Part shown: piece after piece, positions 1 to 9,062 of the stretch | Position numbering within the stretch: position 1 is the stretch's first letter | Layout: each line of letters starts with the position of its first letter | Source: a candidate division WOR-1 bacterium RIFOXYB2_FULL_45_9 | GTDB taxonomy: Bacteria > Margulisbacteria > WOR-1 > O2-12-FULL-45-9 > XYB2-FULL-48-7 | Direction of reading: 5' to 3' | Assembly (NCBI GenBank): GCA_001771575.1 | Contig: MEUD01000001.1 | Coordinates: 124,001-188,000 of the forward strand | DNA length: 64,000 nt | Position numbers and translations under genes: made by a program | The notes under the pieces: generated by a model | Told to the model about the DNA's origin: nothing | Seen by the model: only the letters and a program-made list of their open reading frames with translations | The model's database searches: none

Positions 1-454
1 GGACGTAATTTTGCGAGAGATATTGCATGCCCGCCAGGGTCGCCTCCTTGGCTACCAGCGGATCGCCGATAAAACCGGAAAATTTTACGGTTTCGATGCG
101 GTAATCGCGCATGCCTTGCGCTCCATTTTCCGTATAACTCTCACGGACTTTGTAGTCGACTATCCCGGCGACGACCTTGAGCATGTCCTGCGGTTTTCTT
201 AGGGCGTTGGGCAGGCGGATAACCCGGTTGGCGTTTTGGATGCTTTCGCCGATGCACCAGATGCAGCTGATGTTGCAAGCGCTTGAAGGCTGGATTTCTA
301 CTTCATATGGTGGGACGACTTTTCCCTGCAGCGCTTTGATAACACGCGGCCATTGCCGTTGCACCAGGTGCCTTTCATAATTCATGGGGGTATTGTCTCC
401 GGGACGAACAAACCGCCTTATTATTTCCTGCCCCTTCAAGATTGTTGGCGGCAT
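1..454 (-). CDS. Radical SAM protein, partial (C-terminus outside the window)
   Basis: Not in the ORF track because it has no stop inside the window. Reading the reverse strand from an ATG at 454 gives 151 open codons to the left edge. A strong Shine-Dalgarno (AAGGAGGGG) lies 6 nt upstream. Residues 60-67 read CNISCIWC, the CxxxCxxC motif that binds the radical SAM [4Fe-4S] cluster, preceded by EIQPSSA, typical of the first strand of the barrel. A later FSGFIGDPL fits the glycine-rich SAM-contact strand (GGEP-like). It begins 1 nt after the SDR gene stops, so the two are almost surely co-transcribed. The family is clear, the substrate is not: the part that would identify it lies outside the window. 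The + strand ORFs 11-202 and 177-380 are its shadows. Confidence 0.88.
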   Translation of the reverse strand, partial: MPPTILKGQEIIRRFVRPGDNTPMNYERHLVQRQWPRVIKALQGKVVPPYEVEIQPSSACNISCIWCIGESIQNANRVIRLPNALRKPQDMLKVVAGIVDYKVRESYTENGAQGMRDYRIETVKFSGFIGDPLVAKEATLAGMQYLSQNYV

Positions 455-455
455 T

Positions 456-1508
456 TTATTCCCCTCCTTGAGCGGCCATGACATTTTTAAGTCCCTCTGC
501 TATTGATGTGAAGTTAGCGGTGTAAAGGTCCGGGTATCTAGACGCAAAATCAATTTCCGGTTCGGAGATGTTTTCATTGAGAATAACGCGGGAGAGAGAG
601 CCTGGAAAGTTCGAACTTATTTCCCGTGCCAGGTCGGGGAGAGGGACCGTGCATCCAGGGGCGAAAATATTGATTGGACCGACTGGCGCCTCGTTCCGGG
701 AGATAACGCGGCCCAGTAAATATTCGAAATCAGCCCAGTAAATAAAATTGCGCGAAAGAAGGTGAACAACCACATCCTGGCCGGCGGCAAACTTCCTGAT
801 GAACGAAGGGATAATACGCGGGCCGTTGTCCCCAGCGTTATAGAGGTTGGCTACCCGGAGGAGCCTTCTGTTTTGAGGGGGGAGCCACTTTGCTACGCTA
901 GCTTCAGCCAGGTACTTTCCCAGGGAATAGGCGAGGCGAGTACTTTTGATGTTTTCCAGCAAAGACTGGGGGAAAACGCCATTTCCGCGGACGAGCGCTT
1001 CACTTGTTTGGTGGATCCGGAACCTGGCGATCCCGGCTTCGGCCATTTCAAGCAGTTGGGTCGGGAGCTCAAGCGGCGAGTCTTCATTTGCCAGCTTGAC
1101 TTGCGGGGAAAGAAATTGATAATAGACCGCCATGCTCGAAAACGAAACAAACATTTGTACCCCCGCTTCAGCGGCGGTTTGCGCCAGCTGATCGGTGTGG
1201 AGGAGGTTGCCGGCCAGACTCATGGCCACAGCTTCAGGGCTCAATTCTCCGTAGCCGCTGGGGGAACCAACAGCATTCAGACAGGTCCGCGAATCAGCAA
1301 GAGCGGTTTGCAGGCTTTTTTTGTCATAGGGGTTGCGGGAAATCTGGCGAGGTTTTTTTTCTCCTTTTTCCTGAATAAAAATGCCGCCGCGATTTTGCAA
1401 GTATAACTTATCAGTCTTCCCGGCCAGGCTCGCTTGAAGCGCGCCGCCCAGAAAACCGGAAAAGCCGGCAATAAAAATATGATGACCGATCGAATAATTA
1501 TTTAGCAT
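456..1508 (-). CDS. NAD-dependent epimerase/dehydratase (extended SDR)
   Basis: A 350-residue extended short-chain dehydrogenase/reductase. The N-terminal Rossmann motif GFSGFLG (residues 15-21) fits GxxGxxG, and YSLGK (194-198) supplies the catalytic YxxxK, with a serine-rich strand end (SFSS, 122-125) as expected. Such enzymes act on nucleotide sugars or similar NAD(P)-linked substrates in the cytoplasm. The start at 1508 has an AGGGAG Shine-Dalgarno about 12 nt upstream. The next gene, a radical SAM protein, starts 1 nt after the stop, so a two-gene operon is likely and the SDR product may be linked to a radical step. Substrate not predictable from sequence. The 762-1406 + strand ORF is a shadow. 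Confidence 0.85.
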   Translation of the reverse strand: MLNNYSIGHHIFIAGFSGFLGGALQASLAGKTDKLYLQNRGGIFIQEKGEKKPRQISRNPYDKKSLQTALADSRTCLNAVGSPSGYGELSPEAVAMSLAGNLLHTDQLAQTAAEAGVQMFVSFSSMAVYYQFLSPQVKLANEDSPLELPTQLLEMAEAGIARFRIHQTSEALVRGNGVFPQSLLENIKSTRLAYSLGKYLAEASVAKWLPPQNRRLLRVANLYNAGDNGPRIIPSFIRKFAAGQDVVVHLLSRNFIYWADFEYLLGRVISRNEAPVGPINIFAPGCTVPLPDLAREISSNFPGSLSRVILNENISEPEIDFASRYPDLYTANFTSIAEGLKNVMAAQGGE

Positions 1509-1590
1509 ACTTGCGCGTCTCCCTCTGTTTAATTATCGCTACTTTAAGGGGAAATTTCACACGTTTTAAATGAGGACGTTGATTTTTTTA

Positions 1591-1599
1591 TGCTATAAT
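1591..1599 (+). promoter_or_regulatory. Extended -10 promoter, leaderless cimA
   Basis: TGCTATAAT, an extended -10 element, ends 6 nt before the ATG at 1606. Transcription would start at or next to the A of the start codon. No Shine-Dalgarno and no convincing -35 are seen. It also selects the ATG at 1606 over the upstream ORF start at 1570. Confidence 0.7.
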
Positions 1600-1605
1600 A
1601 AAGTC

Positions 1606-3165
1606 ATGCTCGTTAAATTATTTGATACTACCTTGCGGGATGGGGCCCAGACGGAAGGGATCAGTTTTTCCCTGGAGGATAAACTTAAAATAACGAAGCT
1701 TCTGGACGAGCTGGGGGTTCATTACATTGAGGGGGGATGGCCGGGTTCCAACCCCAAAGATATTGAATATTTTAAAGCGGTCAGAGAGATAAAACTTAAA
1801 CAGGCAAAGATCGTTGCTTTTTCTTCGACCAGGCGGGCCAATATCAAAGTCGAGGACGACCAGAACATTAAAACTTTGCTGGCGGCCGAGACCCCGGTCG
1901 TTTCTATCTTTGGCAAGGCCTGGGATTTCCACGTGACCGACGCCCTGAAGACGACGCTTGAGGAGAACCTGGCGATGATCAAAGAGACGATCGCGTACGC
2001 CAAAAAAGCGGGCAAAGAAGTGGTCTTTGACGCCGAACATTTTTTTGACGGGTACAGAGCAAACAAGGAGTACGCCCTGAAAGTTTTAAAAACGGCGGAA
2101 GAAGCGGGGGCCGATCTTCTTTGCCTTTGCGATACCAATGGCGGAACGCTTGCTTTTCAGGGAGAGAGAATCCTGAACGAGATTAAAAGTAAGCTAAGCA
2201 TCCCTTTTGGCATCCATGCCCATAACGATTCCGAATGCGCGGTCTCCCTCTCCGGCATGGCGGTCTATTGCGGCGCCACCCATGTCCAGGGGACGATGAA
2301 CGGACTGGGGGAGCGTTGCGGCAACGCCAATCTTTGTTCGATCATTCCGATGCTCAAATTAAAGATCGGGGCGGATTGCGTCAGCGATGATCAGCTAAAA
2401 AGACTGACCGAGATCTCGCGGCATATCGCCGAGATCGCCAATCTCCCCCAATCGCCGCACCAGCCCTATGTCGGCCGCTCCGCTTTTTCCCATAAGGGAG
2501 GAATCCACGTCAGCGCGGTGGTCAAGCATCCGGGGACCTACGAACATGTCAAACCGGAACTGGTCGGCAATGAACGGCGAATTACCGTTTCCGAACTGTC
2601 GGGCGTCAGCAACCTGCTGGTCAAGGCGCAGGAATATAAAGTTGACCTGAAAAAGGACTCCCCGGAGGTCAAAAAACTGATCACCATGCTGAAAGAACTG
2701 GAGCATGCCGGTTACTCGTTCGAGGAGGGGGAAAGCTCGTTCGAGCTTCTGGTCAAGCGGACGATCGGCGCGTTCAAGCCGTTTTTTGTGCTGGAGTCGT
2801 TCAAGATCGAGACCGACAAGGAAAAAGAAAAAGGGGCGATCGTCACCGCTTATATCAAACTAGAGGTCAAGGGAAAACAATATGATGCTAAAGGGGTTGG
2901 GGATGGGCCGGTTAACGCGTTAGATGACGCTCTGCGCAAAGTGCTGGAGAATATTTATCCGGAAATTAAAACGGTCAAGTTGACCGATTATAAAGTGAGG
3001 GTGCTCAACAGCCAGGCGGGGACGGCGGCCCGGGTCAGGGTTTTGATCGAATCGGCCGATGAAAAGGACGTTTGGAACACGGTCGGAGTTTCAACAAATG
3101 TTATTGAAGCCTCATGGCTGGCGCTCGCCGATTCCTTTGAATACAAGCTGATGAAAGCCCGATAG
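1606..3165 (+). CDS. cimA: (R)-citramalate synthase
   Basis: 519 residues from the ATG at 1606. The ORF-track start at 1570 lies upstream of the -10 element and is unlikely. It opens with [10 protein letters not shown], the metal and substrate motif of the LeuA/HMGL-like family, and also has HAHND and [10 protein letters not shown]. The architecture is a TIM-barrel synthase (about residues 1-280) followed by a LeuA-type C-terminal regulatory domain. The opening up to [12 protein letters not shown] matches the CimA/TIGR00977 subgroup rather than LeuA. Expected reaction: pyruvate + acetyl-CoA to (R)-citramalate, the threonine-independent entry to isoleucine. A separate leuA lies at 29393-30934, which supports the split of roles. 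Converges on the GH16-like gene with a 2-bp gap. Confidence 0.9.
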   Translation: MLVKLFDTTLRDGAQTEGISFSLEDKLKITKLLDELGVHYIEGGWPGSNPKDIEYFKAVREIKLKQAKIVAFSSTRRANIKVEDDQNIKTLLAAETPVVSIFGKAWDFHVTDALKTTLEENLAMIKETIAYAKKAGKEVVFDAEHFFDGYRANKEYALKVLKTAEEAGADLLCLCDTNGGTLAFQGERILNEIKSKLSIPFGIHAHNDSECAVSLSGMAVYCGATHVQGTMNGLGERCGNANLCSIIPMLKLKIGADCVSDDQLKRLTEISRHIAEIANLPQSPHQPYVGRSAFSHKGGIHVSAVVKHPGTYEHVKPELVGNERRITVSELSGVSNLLVKAQEYKVDLKKDSPEVKKLITMLKELEHAGYSFEEGESSFELLVKRTIGAFKPFFVLESFKIETDKEKEKGAIVTAYIKLEVKGKQYDAKGVGDGPVNALDDALRKVLENIYPEIKTVKLTDYKVRVLNSQAGTAARVRVLIESADEKDVWNTVGVSTNVIEASWLALADSFEYKLMKAR

Positions 3166-3167
3166 CT

Positions 3168-4478
3168 TTATTCGAAACGGATATTCCTGATCTCGATCTG
3201 ACAAGAGCCTCTTTCGCTGTTTATCTGCCATTGAAGCTTTTGCGCTTTTTCCACATTGCTCCCGAGGTAAATAACAACCTCCGTCCAATCAGCGCTGACG
3301 GAAACCGGATCAAAGCTGATCGTCGGATGGCTCGGGTCATTTTTATCGCTGTAGATCTGGGCGATCAATCTGGCCCCGCTCCCGACCGAGCCTCGAACTT
3401 CAAAACGGACGGTTTTTCGTCCGGCCAGAGGAGCGTTTCCGGCAATAATGCCAAAGCCCGGATCGCGGGAGCCGCTGGCGCTAAAGTAGTAAACCCCGTT
3501 TTCTTCCCGCAGAACGCCTGAATTGTAAGCGTAATTGTTTTGTTGAATTGTCTTGATTGGTAGAGCGGTTGTCGCCGTGGCGGACGACGCGGCTGGGATC
3601 GGACTTCTTGGCGCGAGAGGGAGAGGGGTGGTCACGGCTTGAGGCGAGTATCTTACCCAGTCGTATTGAGTTGCGTACGATCGACCCGGCGTGTAAGCGC
3701 CGAGCCAGCCATTGACCGTTTTGGTCCCGGCCCAAATGTTGGTCATAATTTGTCCGGGCTGTGATGGTATTTCCGCAGTGACCCGATGGACTTCAACACC
3801 ATCTATGAAATAAGTAATACTGTCTGGCCGCCAAGCAAAACCGTAATTATGAAAATCGGCGCAGGGGTCAAAGCCTAACCGGCCTTGATCGATGACCAGT
3901 TCATGGCTGCCGCGGCCTTGGCCATAGTGGTTCAATTGAATGGAACAGTTTTTACCAAGAGCTTCAATATCGATCTCGTGATGGTTTGGCTGGCCATAGG
4001 TCCCGGTATAAGTGAAGAATGAACCGGCCATGAGACCGCTGCCGCTAACAGGCTTCATCCTTACTTCGTAATAACCAAAGCCATATGTTTTGATCGTTCG
4101 GTATTCCGCGCACTCCCCGTTCATTAAAGAGAGTTTCAATAGGCCGTTAGAGAAAGAAATTTGGTCAGGTTTGAAGACGCAATTGAAAGGATCGCCGTTG
4201 GCGCCACCGCGTCGTTCCCATTGTCCTTGATCCTCCCGATCAAACTCGTGGACTTCAACCGGTACGATCCCCAGGGTAGTGAAAAGGGAGTTGGCGATTG
4301 CAGGACCGACTGCCGGGGAAATTATTGTTGAAGCAGATGCTGATGGAATAGTTGTGGCAGGACCGCTGGGATTGGTTTTTTGTCCTCCACAGGTTGAACT
4401 GCAAGAAGCGAGAGCTGTGGCACCGGCCAGAACAAGGGACCTGGTGATCTTGCGAGGTGGGGTCAGGTTAAGTTTCAT
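3168..4478 (-). CDS. GH16-like beta-glucanase lipoprotein
   Basis: 436 residues from the ATG at 4478, chosen because AGGAGT lies 4 nt upstream and the protein then begins with a lipoprotein signal peptide (lipobox LASC, Cys26). The track start at 4529 would add 17 residues ahead of it. Residues 168-172 read EIDIE, the GH16 catalytic ExDxE motif with the nucleophile and acid/base glutamates, inside a beta-sandwich domain (about 75-290). A Ser/Thr/Pro/Ala linker leads to a C-terminal beta-rich domain (about 320-436) that looks like a carbohydrate-binding module. Probably a membrane-anchored hydrolase for a laminarin- or lichenan-type beta-glucan. The exact linkage cannot be read from sequence. 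It diverges from lysA. Confidence 0.85.
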   Translation of the reverse strand: MKLNLTPPRKITRSLVLAGATALASCSSTCGGQKTNPSGPATTIPSASASTIISPAVGPAIANSLFTTLGIVPVEVHEFDREDQGQWERRGGANGDPFNCVFKPDQISFSNGLLKLSLMNGECAEYRTIKTYGFGYYEVRMKPVSGSGLMAGSFFTYTGTYGQPNHHEIDIEALGKNCSIQLNHYGQGRGSHELVIDQGRLGFDPCADFHNYGFAWRPDSITYFIDGVEVHRVTAEIPSQPGQIMTNIWAGTKTVNGWLGAYTPGRSYATQYDWVRYSPQAVTTPLPLAPRSPIPAASSATATTALPIKTIQQNNYAYNSGVLREENGVYYFSASGSRDPGFGIIAGNAPLAGRKTVRFEVRGSVGSGARLIAQIYSDKNDPSHPTISFDPVSVSADWTEVVIYLGSNVEKAQKLQWQINSERGSCQIEIRNIRFE

Positions 4479-4562
4479 GTTTACTCCTATTTTAATTGTG
4501 CCGTACACATGGTTATCCGCTCCCATCAACGCAAATTTCAGTTATTTTTGATCTATTTTTTG

Positions 4563-4571
4563 TGATATAAT
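4563..4571 (+). promoter_or_regulatory. Extended -10 promoter, near-leaderless lysA
   Basis: TGATATAAT ends 8 nt before the ATG at 4580, giving a predicted leader of 0-2 nt. No Shine-Dalgarno is present. A -35 is weak (TTATTT, 18-nt spacer). Confidence 0.65.
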
Positions 4572-4579
4572 TCAATTAT

Positions 4580-5842
4580 ATGTTAGCTGAAAATATGCCC
4601 AAAACTGCGAAAATCAACGCTTCCGGCCATTTGGAGATCGGTGGCCGCGATCTGCTTGATCTGGCCAAAGAATTTGGGACGCCGCTTTATCTTTTGGACG
4701 AAGAGACGATCCGCGGACAATGCCGGACTTACGTGAACTCATTTCGCGAGCACTATCCTAATTCTGAAATTATTTTTGCCAGCAAAGCTCTTTGCGCGAT
4801 CGGAGCGGCCAAGGTTATCGCCTCTGAAGGATTGGGCTTTGACGTCTCTTCCGGTGGGGAGCTATTTACCGTACTCAAAGCCAAGGCCGATCCGCGCAGG
4901 ATCTATTTTCACGGCAACAATAAATCAATAAAAGAGATCGAAGAAGGGCTCAAGGCCGGGGTTGGACGTTTTGTCGTAGACAATCAATATGAGCTGGCCA
5001 ATCTGGCTGACGCGGCGGACCGTTTGGGCCGGGATGTTTCGGTCCTGATCAGGATCAATCCCGGGATCGAAGCCCATACTCATGAGTTCATTCAGACCGG
5101 GCGGATCGATTCGAAATTTGGGGTGCCGCTCGATCAACTGGATGACCTGGTAAAAGAGGTCGGCAAACGAAAACGGCTCAAACTGGCCGGTTTTCACGCC
5201 CACATCGGTTCGCAGATCTTTGACGTTGAGCCTTTCATCGCCGAAGCAAAACTGCTTGTCTCTTTGACGCGGAAATACGGGACGGAAGAACTAAGCCTGG
5301 GGGGAGGGATCGGGATCCCATACTTGAGCGGCGAAAAAGCGCCGGATATTCCTGACTTTGCCCGGAAGATCGCGGCCGAGATCGGAAAAACCAACGCCAA
5401 ACTGATCCTGGAGCCGGGGCGCTCGATAGTTGGGCTGGCCGGAATGACCCTCTACACCGTTGGCGCGGTCCGCGACATTCCCGGAGTGAGAAAATATTTG
5501 ATCGTCGATGGAGGGATGTCGGACAATCCCCGCTTTATTTTGTACCAGGCGAAATATGAGGCCTTTTTGGCCAGGGACCCGGGAGGGGAAAAAAGCGAAA
5601 CGGTGACGATCGGCGGCCGGTTTTGCGAATCAGGCGACCTGGTGATCAAGGACGGTCTCCTGCCGCCGGCAAAAGTCGGCGATGTTCTCGCCATCGCCTG
5701 TACCGGCGCCTACAATTATTCAATGGCTTCAAATTATAACCGGGTCCCTCGTCCGGCCATGGTTATGGTCGGCGGCGGCAAGGCTAAAATAATCGTCAAA
5801 CGGGAACAATACAAGGACTTGATCATCAATGATGCCGATTGA
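4580..5842 (+). CDS. lysA: Diaminopimelate decarboxylase
   Basis: 420 residues, fold-type III PLP enzyme. The PLP lysine sits in FASKA (Lys69). HAHIGSQ, GGGIGIPY, EPGRSIV and CESGD mark the cofactor and substrate pockets, and GAYNYSMASNYN is the conserved C-terminal segment. It converts meso-diaminopimelate to lysine, the last step of the DAP pathway, which fits a peptidoglycan-making bacterium. The start at 4580 is supported by a -10 element 8 nt upstream; an ATG at 4595 is the alternative. The stop overlaps cdaA by 14 nt, and this gene heads a long overlapping run (lysA-cdaA-panB-tRNA-aroK-aroB-tyrS-holA-PBP). Confidence 0.93.
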   Translation: MLAENMPKTAKINASGHLEIGGRDLLDLAKEFGTPLYLLDEETIRGQCRTYVNSFREHYPNSEIIFASKALCAIGAAKVIASEGLGFDVSSGGELFTVLKAKADPRRIYFHGNNKSIKEIEEGLKAGVGRFVVDNQYELANLADAADRLGRDVSVLIRINPGIEAHTHEFIQTGRIDSKFGVPLDQLDDLVKEVGKRKRLKLAGFHAHIGSQIFDVEPFIAEAKLLVSLTRKYGTEELSLGGGIGIPYLSGEKAPDIPDFARKIAAEIGKTNAKLILEPGRSIVGLAGMTLYTVGAVRDIPGVRKYLIVDGGMSDNPRFILYQAKYEAFLARDPGGEKSETVTIGGRFCESGDLVIKDGLLPPAKVGDVLAIACTGAYNYSMASNYNRVPRPAMVMVGGGKAKIIVKREQYKDLIINDAD

Positions 5843-6644
5843 ATTTCGCTGGGTCGACCTGATCGATATTTTCACGGTCACGGTCTTCATTTATTATTCA
5901 CTTCTCTGGCTCCAGGGGACCAGGGCGATGACCCTGATCCGCGGCCTGATCTTTTTGATCTTTGTTTACGCGACCGGGCGGTTCATCGGGCTTTATACGA
6001 TCAACTGGCTGTTTGAAAAATTCGCTCCGGCGATCGCGGTCATGCTGGTTGTTCTGTTTCAGCCGGAACTCCGGCGGACGCTGGAGCGCTTCGGCCGCGG
6101 CCGGCTCCTGGGGCTTTTTTCGCTCGCCCCGGTCCGCGAGGGGAGCTACTACGTCAGAAGCGTCGTCAGGGCGGTCGAGCAGTTAGCGGAGGAAAAGATC
6201 GGCGCTCTGATCGTCATTGAACGGATGATGGGGATGACCGAACATTTGGAGTCCGGCGTTCGGCTTGACGCGTATCTTTCGACCGAACTCCTTCTCTCGA
6301 TCTTTGAACCCCGGTCGCCGCTCCATGATGGGGCGGTCATTGTTCAGGGTGAGAGGATCATTTCGGCGAGCTGTCTCCTCCCGATCTCCGACAGCCGGCT
6401 CCTTGATCACCGTTTGGGGACAAGGCATCGGGCGGCGGTCGGCCTCTCCGAAGTCTCGGATGCGCTGGTGATCGTCGTTTCAGAGAAGACCGGGATCATT
6501 TCGGTCGCGGAGAACGGCAACCTGATCAGGCATTTGACCAGCGAGCTACTGGAAGAAAAGCTCTTTTCCATCTATCGAATGGAGAAATCACGGCTCGATC
6601 TTTTTGGTTGGGGTCATGGCAAAATTAAACGCGCTCAATATTAA
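5829..6644 (+). CDS. cdaA: Diadenylate cyclase, CdaA type
   Basis: 271 residues. Three hydrophobic helices (about 12-75) precede a DisA_N cyclase domain with both signature motifs: DGA (167-169, in PLHDGAVIV) and RHR (199-201). It condenses two ATP into cyclic di-AMP at the membrane; c-di-AMP usually controls potassium, osmotic balance and wall synthesis. The usual partners ybbR/cdaR and glmM are not next to it. It overlaps lysA by 14 nt and panB by about 29 nt, so expression is tied to lysine and cofactor genes. A second ATG at 5832 is equally possible. Confidence 0.93.
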   Translation: MMPIEFRWVDLIDIFTVTVFIYYSLLWLQGTRAMTLIRGLIFLIFVYATGRFIGLYTINWLFEKFAPAIAVMLVVLFQPELRRTLERFGRGRLLGLFSLAPVREGSYYVRSVVRAVEQLAEEKIGALIVIERMMGMTEHLESGVRLDAYLSTELLLSIFEPRSPLHDGAVIVQGERIISASCLLPISDSRLLDHRLGTRHRAAVGLSEVSDALVIVVSEKTGIISVAENGNLIRHLTSELLEEKLFSIYRMEKSRLDLFGWGHGKIKRAQY

Positions 6645-7362
6645 ACAAGCGGACCATAAGCTGGCCATGCTGACCGCTTATGACTTTCAATTCGCCAGGC
6701 TTTTGGATGAGTCCGACGTCGATATTGTTCTGGTCGGCGATTCGCTCGGAAACGTCGCGCTTGGCTATAAAAATACCATTCCGGTGACCATGGAAGAGAT
6801 GGAGGTCCACGTTCGGGCGGTTGCCCGGGGGGTCAAGCGGGCGCTGACCGTTGCCGATATGCCTTTTGGTTCTTTCCAGGCTGACCCGATAACGGCTGTC
6901 GCTAATGCCATCCGTTTGGTGAAAGCGGGAGCCGACGCGGTTAAAATTGAAGGGGCGGCGCATCTATCCGCGGTCCGTAAAATAATTGAAGCCGGGATCC
7001 CGGTTATGGGGCATCTTGGCTTTACGCCGCAATCGGTCAAACAGCTTGGCTACAAAGTCCAGGGGAAAGAGCGGCGGTCGGCCGCGAAGATCCTGGCTGA
7101 CGCCAGAGCGTTGGAAAAAGCCGGTTGTTTTGCCGTTGTGCTGGAAATGGTCCCCGAAGGACTGGCGGCTAAAACCGCCAGGTCATTAAAGGTCCCGGTG
7201 ATCGGGATTGGCGCTGGAAAGAAGGTTGACGGTCAGGTACTGGTGACCAGCGATCTGATCGGCCTTTACGAGAACCCGCCAAGCTTCGTGAAAAAACGGG
7301 CCGACGTGGCTGGGGCGGTCCGCCGGGCGGTTGGCGAATTTATCAAAGAAGTCGGGAAATAG
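6616..7362 (+). CDS. panB: 3-methyl-2-oxobutanoate hydroxymethyltransferase
   Basis: 248 residues from the ATG at 6616. The track start at 6604 is a TTG, and MAKLN is the natural N-terminus. Family motifs are clear: LTAYDFQFARLLDE, VLVGDSLGNV (metal site) and IEAGIPVMGHLGFTPQS. It transfers a hydroxymethyl group from methylene-THF to 2-oxoisovalerate, the first committed step to pantothenate and CoA. The start lies 29 nt inside cdaA, so translational coupling is likely. A tRNA gene follows the stop after 2 nt. Confidence 0.93.
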   Translation: MAKLNALNIKQADHKLAMLTAYDFQFARLLDESDVDIVLVGDSLGNVALGYKNTIPVTMEEMEVHVRAVARGVKRALTVADMPFGSFQADPITAVANAIRLVKAGADAVKIEGAAHLSAVRKIIEAGIPVMGHLGFTPQSVKQLGYKVQGKERRSAAKILADARALEKAGCFAVVLEMVPEGLAAKTARSLKVPVIGIGAGKKVDGQVLVTSDLIGLYENPPSFVKKRADVAGAVRRAVGEFIKEVGK

Positions 7363-7364
7363 GT

Positions 7365-7438
7365 GCCCCCGTAGCTCAGTTGGATAGAGCGACGGTTTCC
7401 TAAACCGCAGGCCGCAGGTTCGATCCCTGTCGGGGGCA
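7365..7438 (+). tRNA. tRNA-Arg (anticodon CCU)
   Basis: A 74-nt cloverleaf. The acceptor arms GCCCCCG and CGGGGGC pair perfectly and are followed by discriminator A. D arm GCTC/GAGC; anticodon loop TTCCTAA gives CCU, which reads AGG; T loop TTCGATC has a 5-bp stem. The 27-43 pair at the base of the anticodon stem is A-C. CCA is not encoded. It lies between panB and aroK in the same orientation with only short flanks, so it is probably processed out of the operon transcript. Confidence 0.96.
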
Positions 7439-7452
7439 TTTTTAAATTACGT

Positions 7453-7956
7453 ATGAACATAATATTGATCGGTTTTATGGGTTCCGGCAAGTCTTCGGTC
7501 GGCAAAGCGCTGGCCAAAAGATTGAACTTCGAGTTCCTTGATACCGACGAACTGATCGAGGGGGCGGAGAAGAAGAAGATCGGCCGGATCTTTGAGGAAA
7601 ACGGCGAAGAGTATTTTCGAGCGCTGGAGACCGACACGTTAAAGACCCTGGCGAGCTATGACGGTTTTATCTTGTCGACCGGCGGCGGGATTGTCACCAG
7701 ACGGGAGAACGTTGACTTGCTCAAGGAGCTGGGAAAGGTGGTCCTGCTCTGGGCCGAACCGGAAGAGATCTATAAACGGGTCGGTCGGGAAAAGCACCGA
7801 CCGCTTTTAAACGTTGACGATCCCCAGGCCGAGATCGTCAAGCTTTTGGAGCGGCGGCGGCCAAGCTATCAGGCGGTGGCCGATCTGACGATCGATACGA
7901 CCAGGCTTTCCGTGGCGGAAGTGGTCGAAAAAATAACCAAGGAATTACAAATATGA
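7453..7956 (+). CDS. aroK: Shikimate kinase
   Basis: 167 residues, the usual family size. Walker A GFMGSGKS lies at residues 7-14, followed by DTDELIE (shikimate/Mg site), FRALE and STGGGIV. It phosphorylates shikimate at the 3-OH in the chorismate pathway. It starts 14 nt after the tRNA with no clear Shine-Dalgarno, and overlaps aroB by 4 nt (ATGA), so the two chorismate genes are translationally coupled. Confidence 0.95.
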   Translation: MNIILIGFMGSGKSSVGKALAKRLNFEFLDTDELIEGAEKKKIGRIFEENGEEYFRALETDTLKTLASYDGFILSTGGGIVTRRENVDLLKELGKVVLLWAEPEEIYKRVGREKHRPLLNVDDPQAEIVKLLERRRPSYQAVADLTIDTTRLSVAEVVEKITKELQI

Positions 7957-9062
7957 ACAAGATCAGGGTTAATTTGAAGGAGCACAGTTACGATATTTTG
8001 ATCGGGACCGATATCCTTGCGGAGCTTGGCGGGATCGTTGAGGCCAACAACTGGGGGAAAGAGATCTTTTTGATCACCGATCCGCTCGTCAACGACCTCT
8101 ATGGCGACCGGGTCAGAAAAGGATTTAAAGGAAAACTGACGTTGATCGAGACCAGGCGGGGAGAAAATCACAAGACCCTGTCTGAAGCGGCCAGGGTGTT
8201 CGACCTGCTTGTCCGCCACGGCGCCCACCGGGACAGCCTGATCGTTGCGCTGGGGGGCGGGGTCGTGGGAGACCTGGCCGGTTTTGTCGCCGCCAACTAC
8301 ATGCGCGGCATTCCCTATATCCAGGTGCCGACCACTTTGCTCGCGCAGGTCGACGCCGCGATCGGCGGTAAAACGGCGGTCAATCATCCCAAGGGGAAGA
8401 ACCTGATCGGCGCTTTCTATCAGCCCTGGCTCGTATTTATCGACGTTAAGACGCTCACCTCCCTCCCGGCCAGGGAATTACGGACGGGACTTGCCGAGAT
8501 CGTCAAATACGGCATGATCAAGGATGCCGGTTTCTTTAAGTTCCTGGAAGAGAACGCACACCATCTCAATACCAAGGCTTTTGAAAAAGAGGACACCCTG
8601 AGGGCCGCCTTGAAACTTTGGCAGACGATCGTCGCCGAATCGGCCAAGATCAAGGCGGAGGTGGTGGAGAAGGATGAAAAAGAAGCGAAACTTAGGATGA
8701 TCCTAAACTTTGGGCATACTTTCGGCCACGCCATTGAATCGCTGACCCATTATCGCTCTTATAACCATGGAGAAGCTGTCGCCATCGGGATGGTTGCGGC
8801 GGCCCTGGTTGCGCAAAAGATCGGAATCCTGGAGCCAAACGTCACGGCGCGGCTTAGCCGGCTCCTTGATAAGCTTGGCCTGCCGTCCGAGATAAAAAAC
8901 TTTCAGGTCGCCAGGCTCATGGCCGGGATAAATATCGATAAAAAAGTCCTGGGGGGGAAGGTCAATTTTGTTCTGCCGGAGAAATTAGGGAAAGTCGTTA
9001 TCCGCGATAACGTGCCGGCTCAAGCGGTGAAAAAAGTCTTGATCGAATTGGGGGCAAAATGA
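7953..9062 (+). CDS. aroB: 3-dehydroquinate synthase
   Basis: 369 residues. The NAD-binding [14 protein letters not shown], the [21 protein letters not shown] substrate loop and the zinc ligands in GHTFGHAIE are all present. It converts DAHP to 3-dehydroquinate. Joined to aroK and to tyrS by 4-nt ATGA overlaps, which places two chorismate enzymes next to the synthetase for one end product, tyrosine. Confidence 0.95.
   Translation: MNKIRVNLKEHSYDILIGTDILAELGGIVEANNWGKEIFLITDPLVNDLYGDRVRKGFKGKLTLIETRRGENHKTLSEAARVFDLLVRHGAHRDSLIVALGGGVVGDLAGFVAANYMRGIPYIQVPTTLLAQVDAAIGGKTAVNHPKGKNLIGAFYQPWLVFIDVKTLTSLPARELRTGLAEIVKYGMIKDAGFFKFLEENAHHLNTKAFEKEDTLRAALKLWQTIVAESAKIKAEVVEKDEKEAKLRMILNFGHTFGHAIESLTHYRSYNHGEAVAIGMVAAALVAQKIGILEPNVTARLSRLLDKLGLPSEIKNFQVARLMAGINIDKKVLGGKVNFVLPEKLGKVVIRDNVPAQAVKKVLIELGAK

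Noticed and set aside
762-1406. 214-aa + strand ORF
   Set aside because: Antisense to the SDR gene, which has complete family motifs; no Shine-Dalgarno or recognisable protein features.
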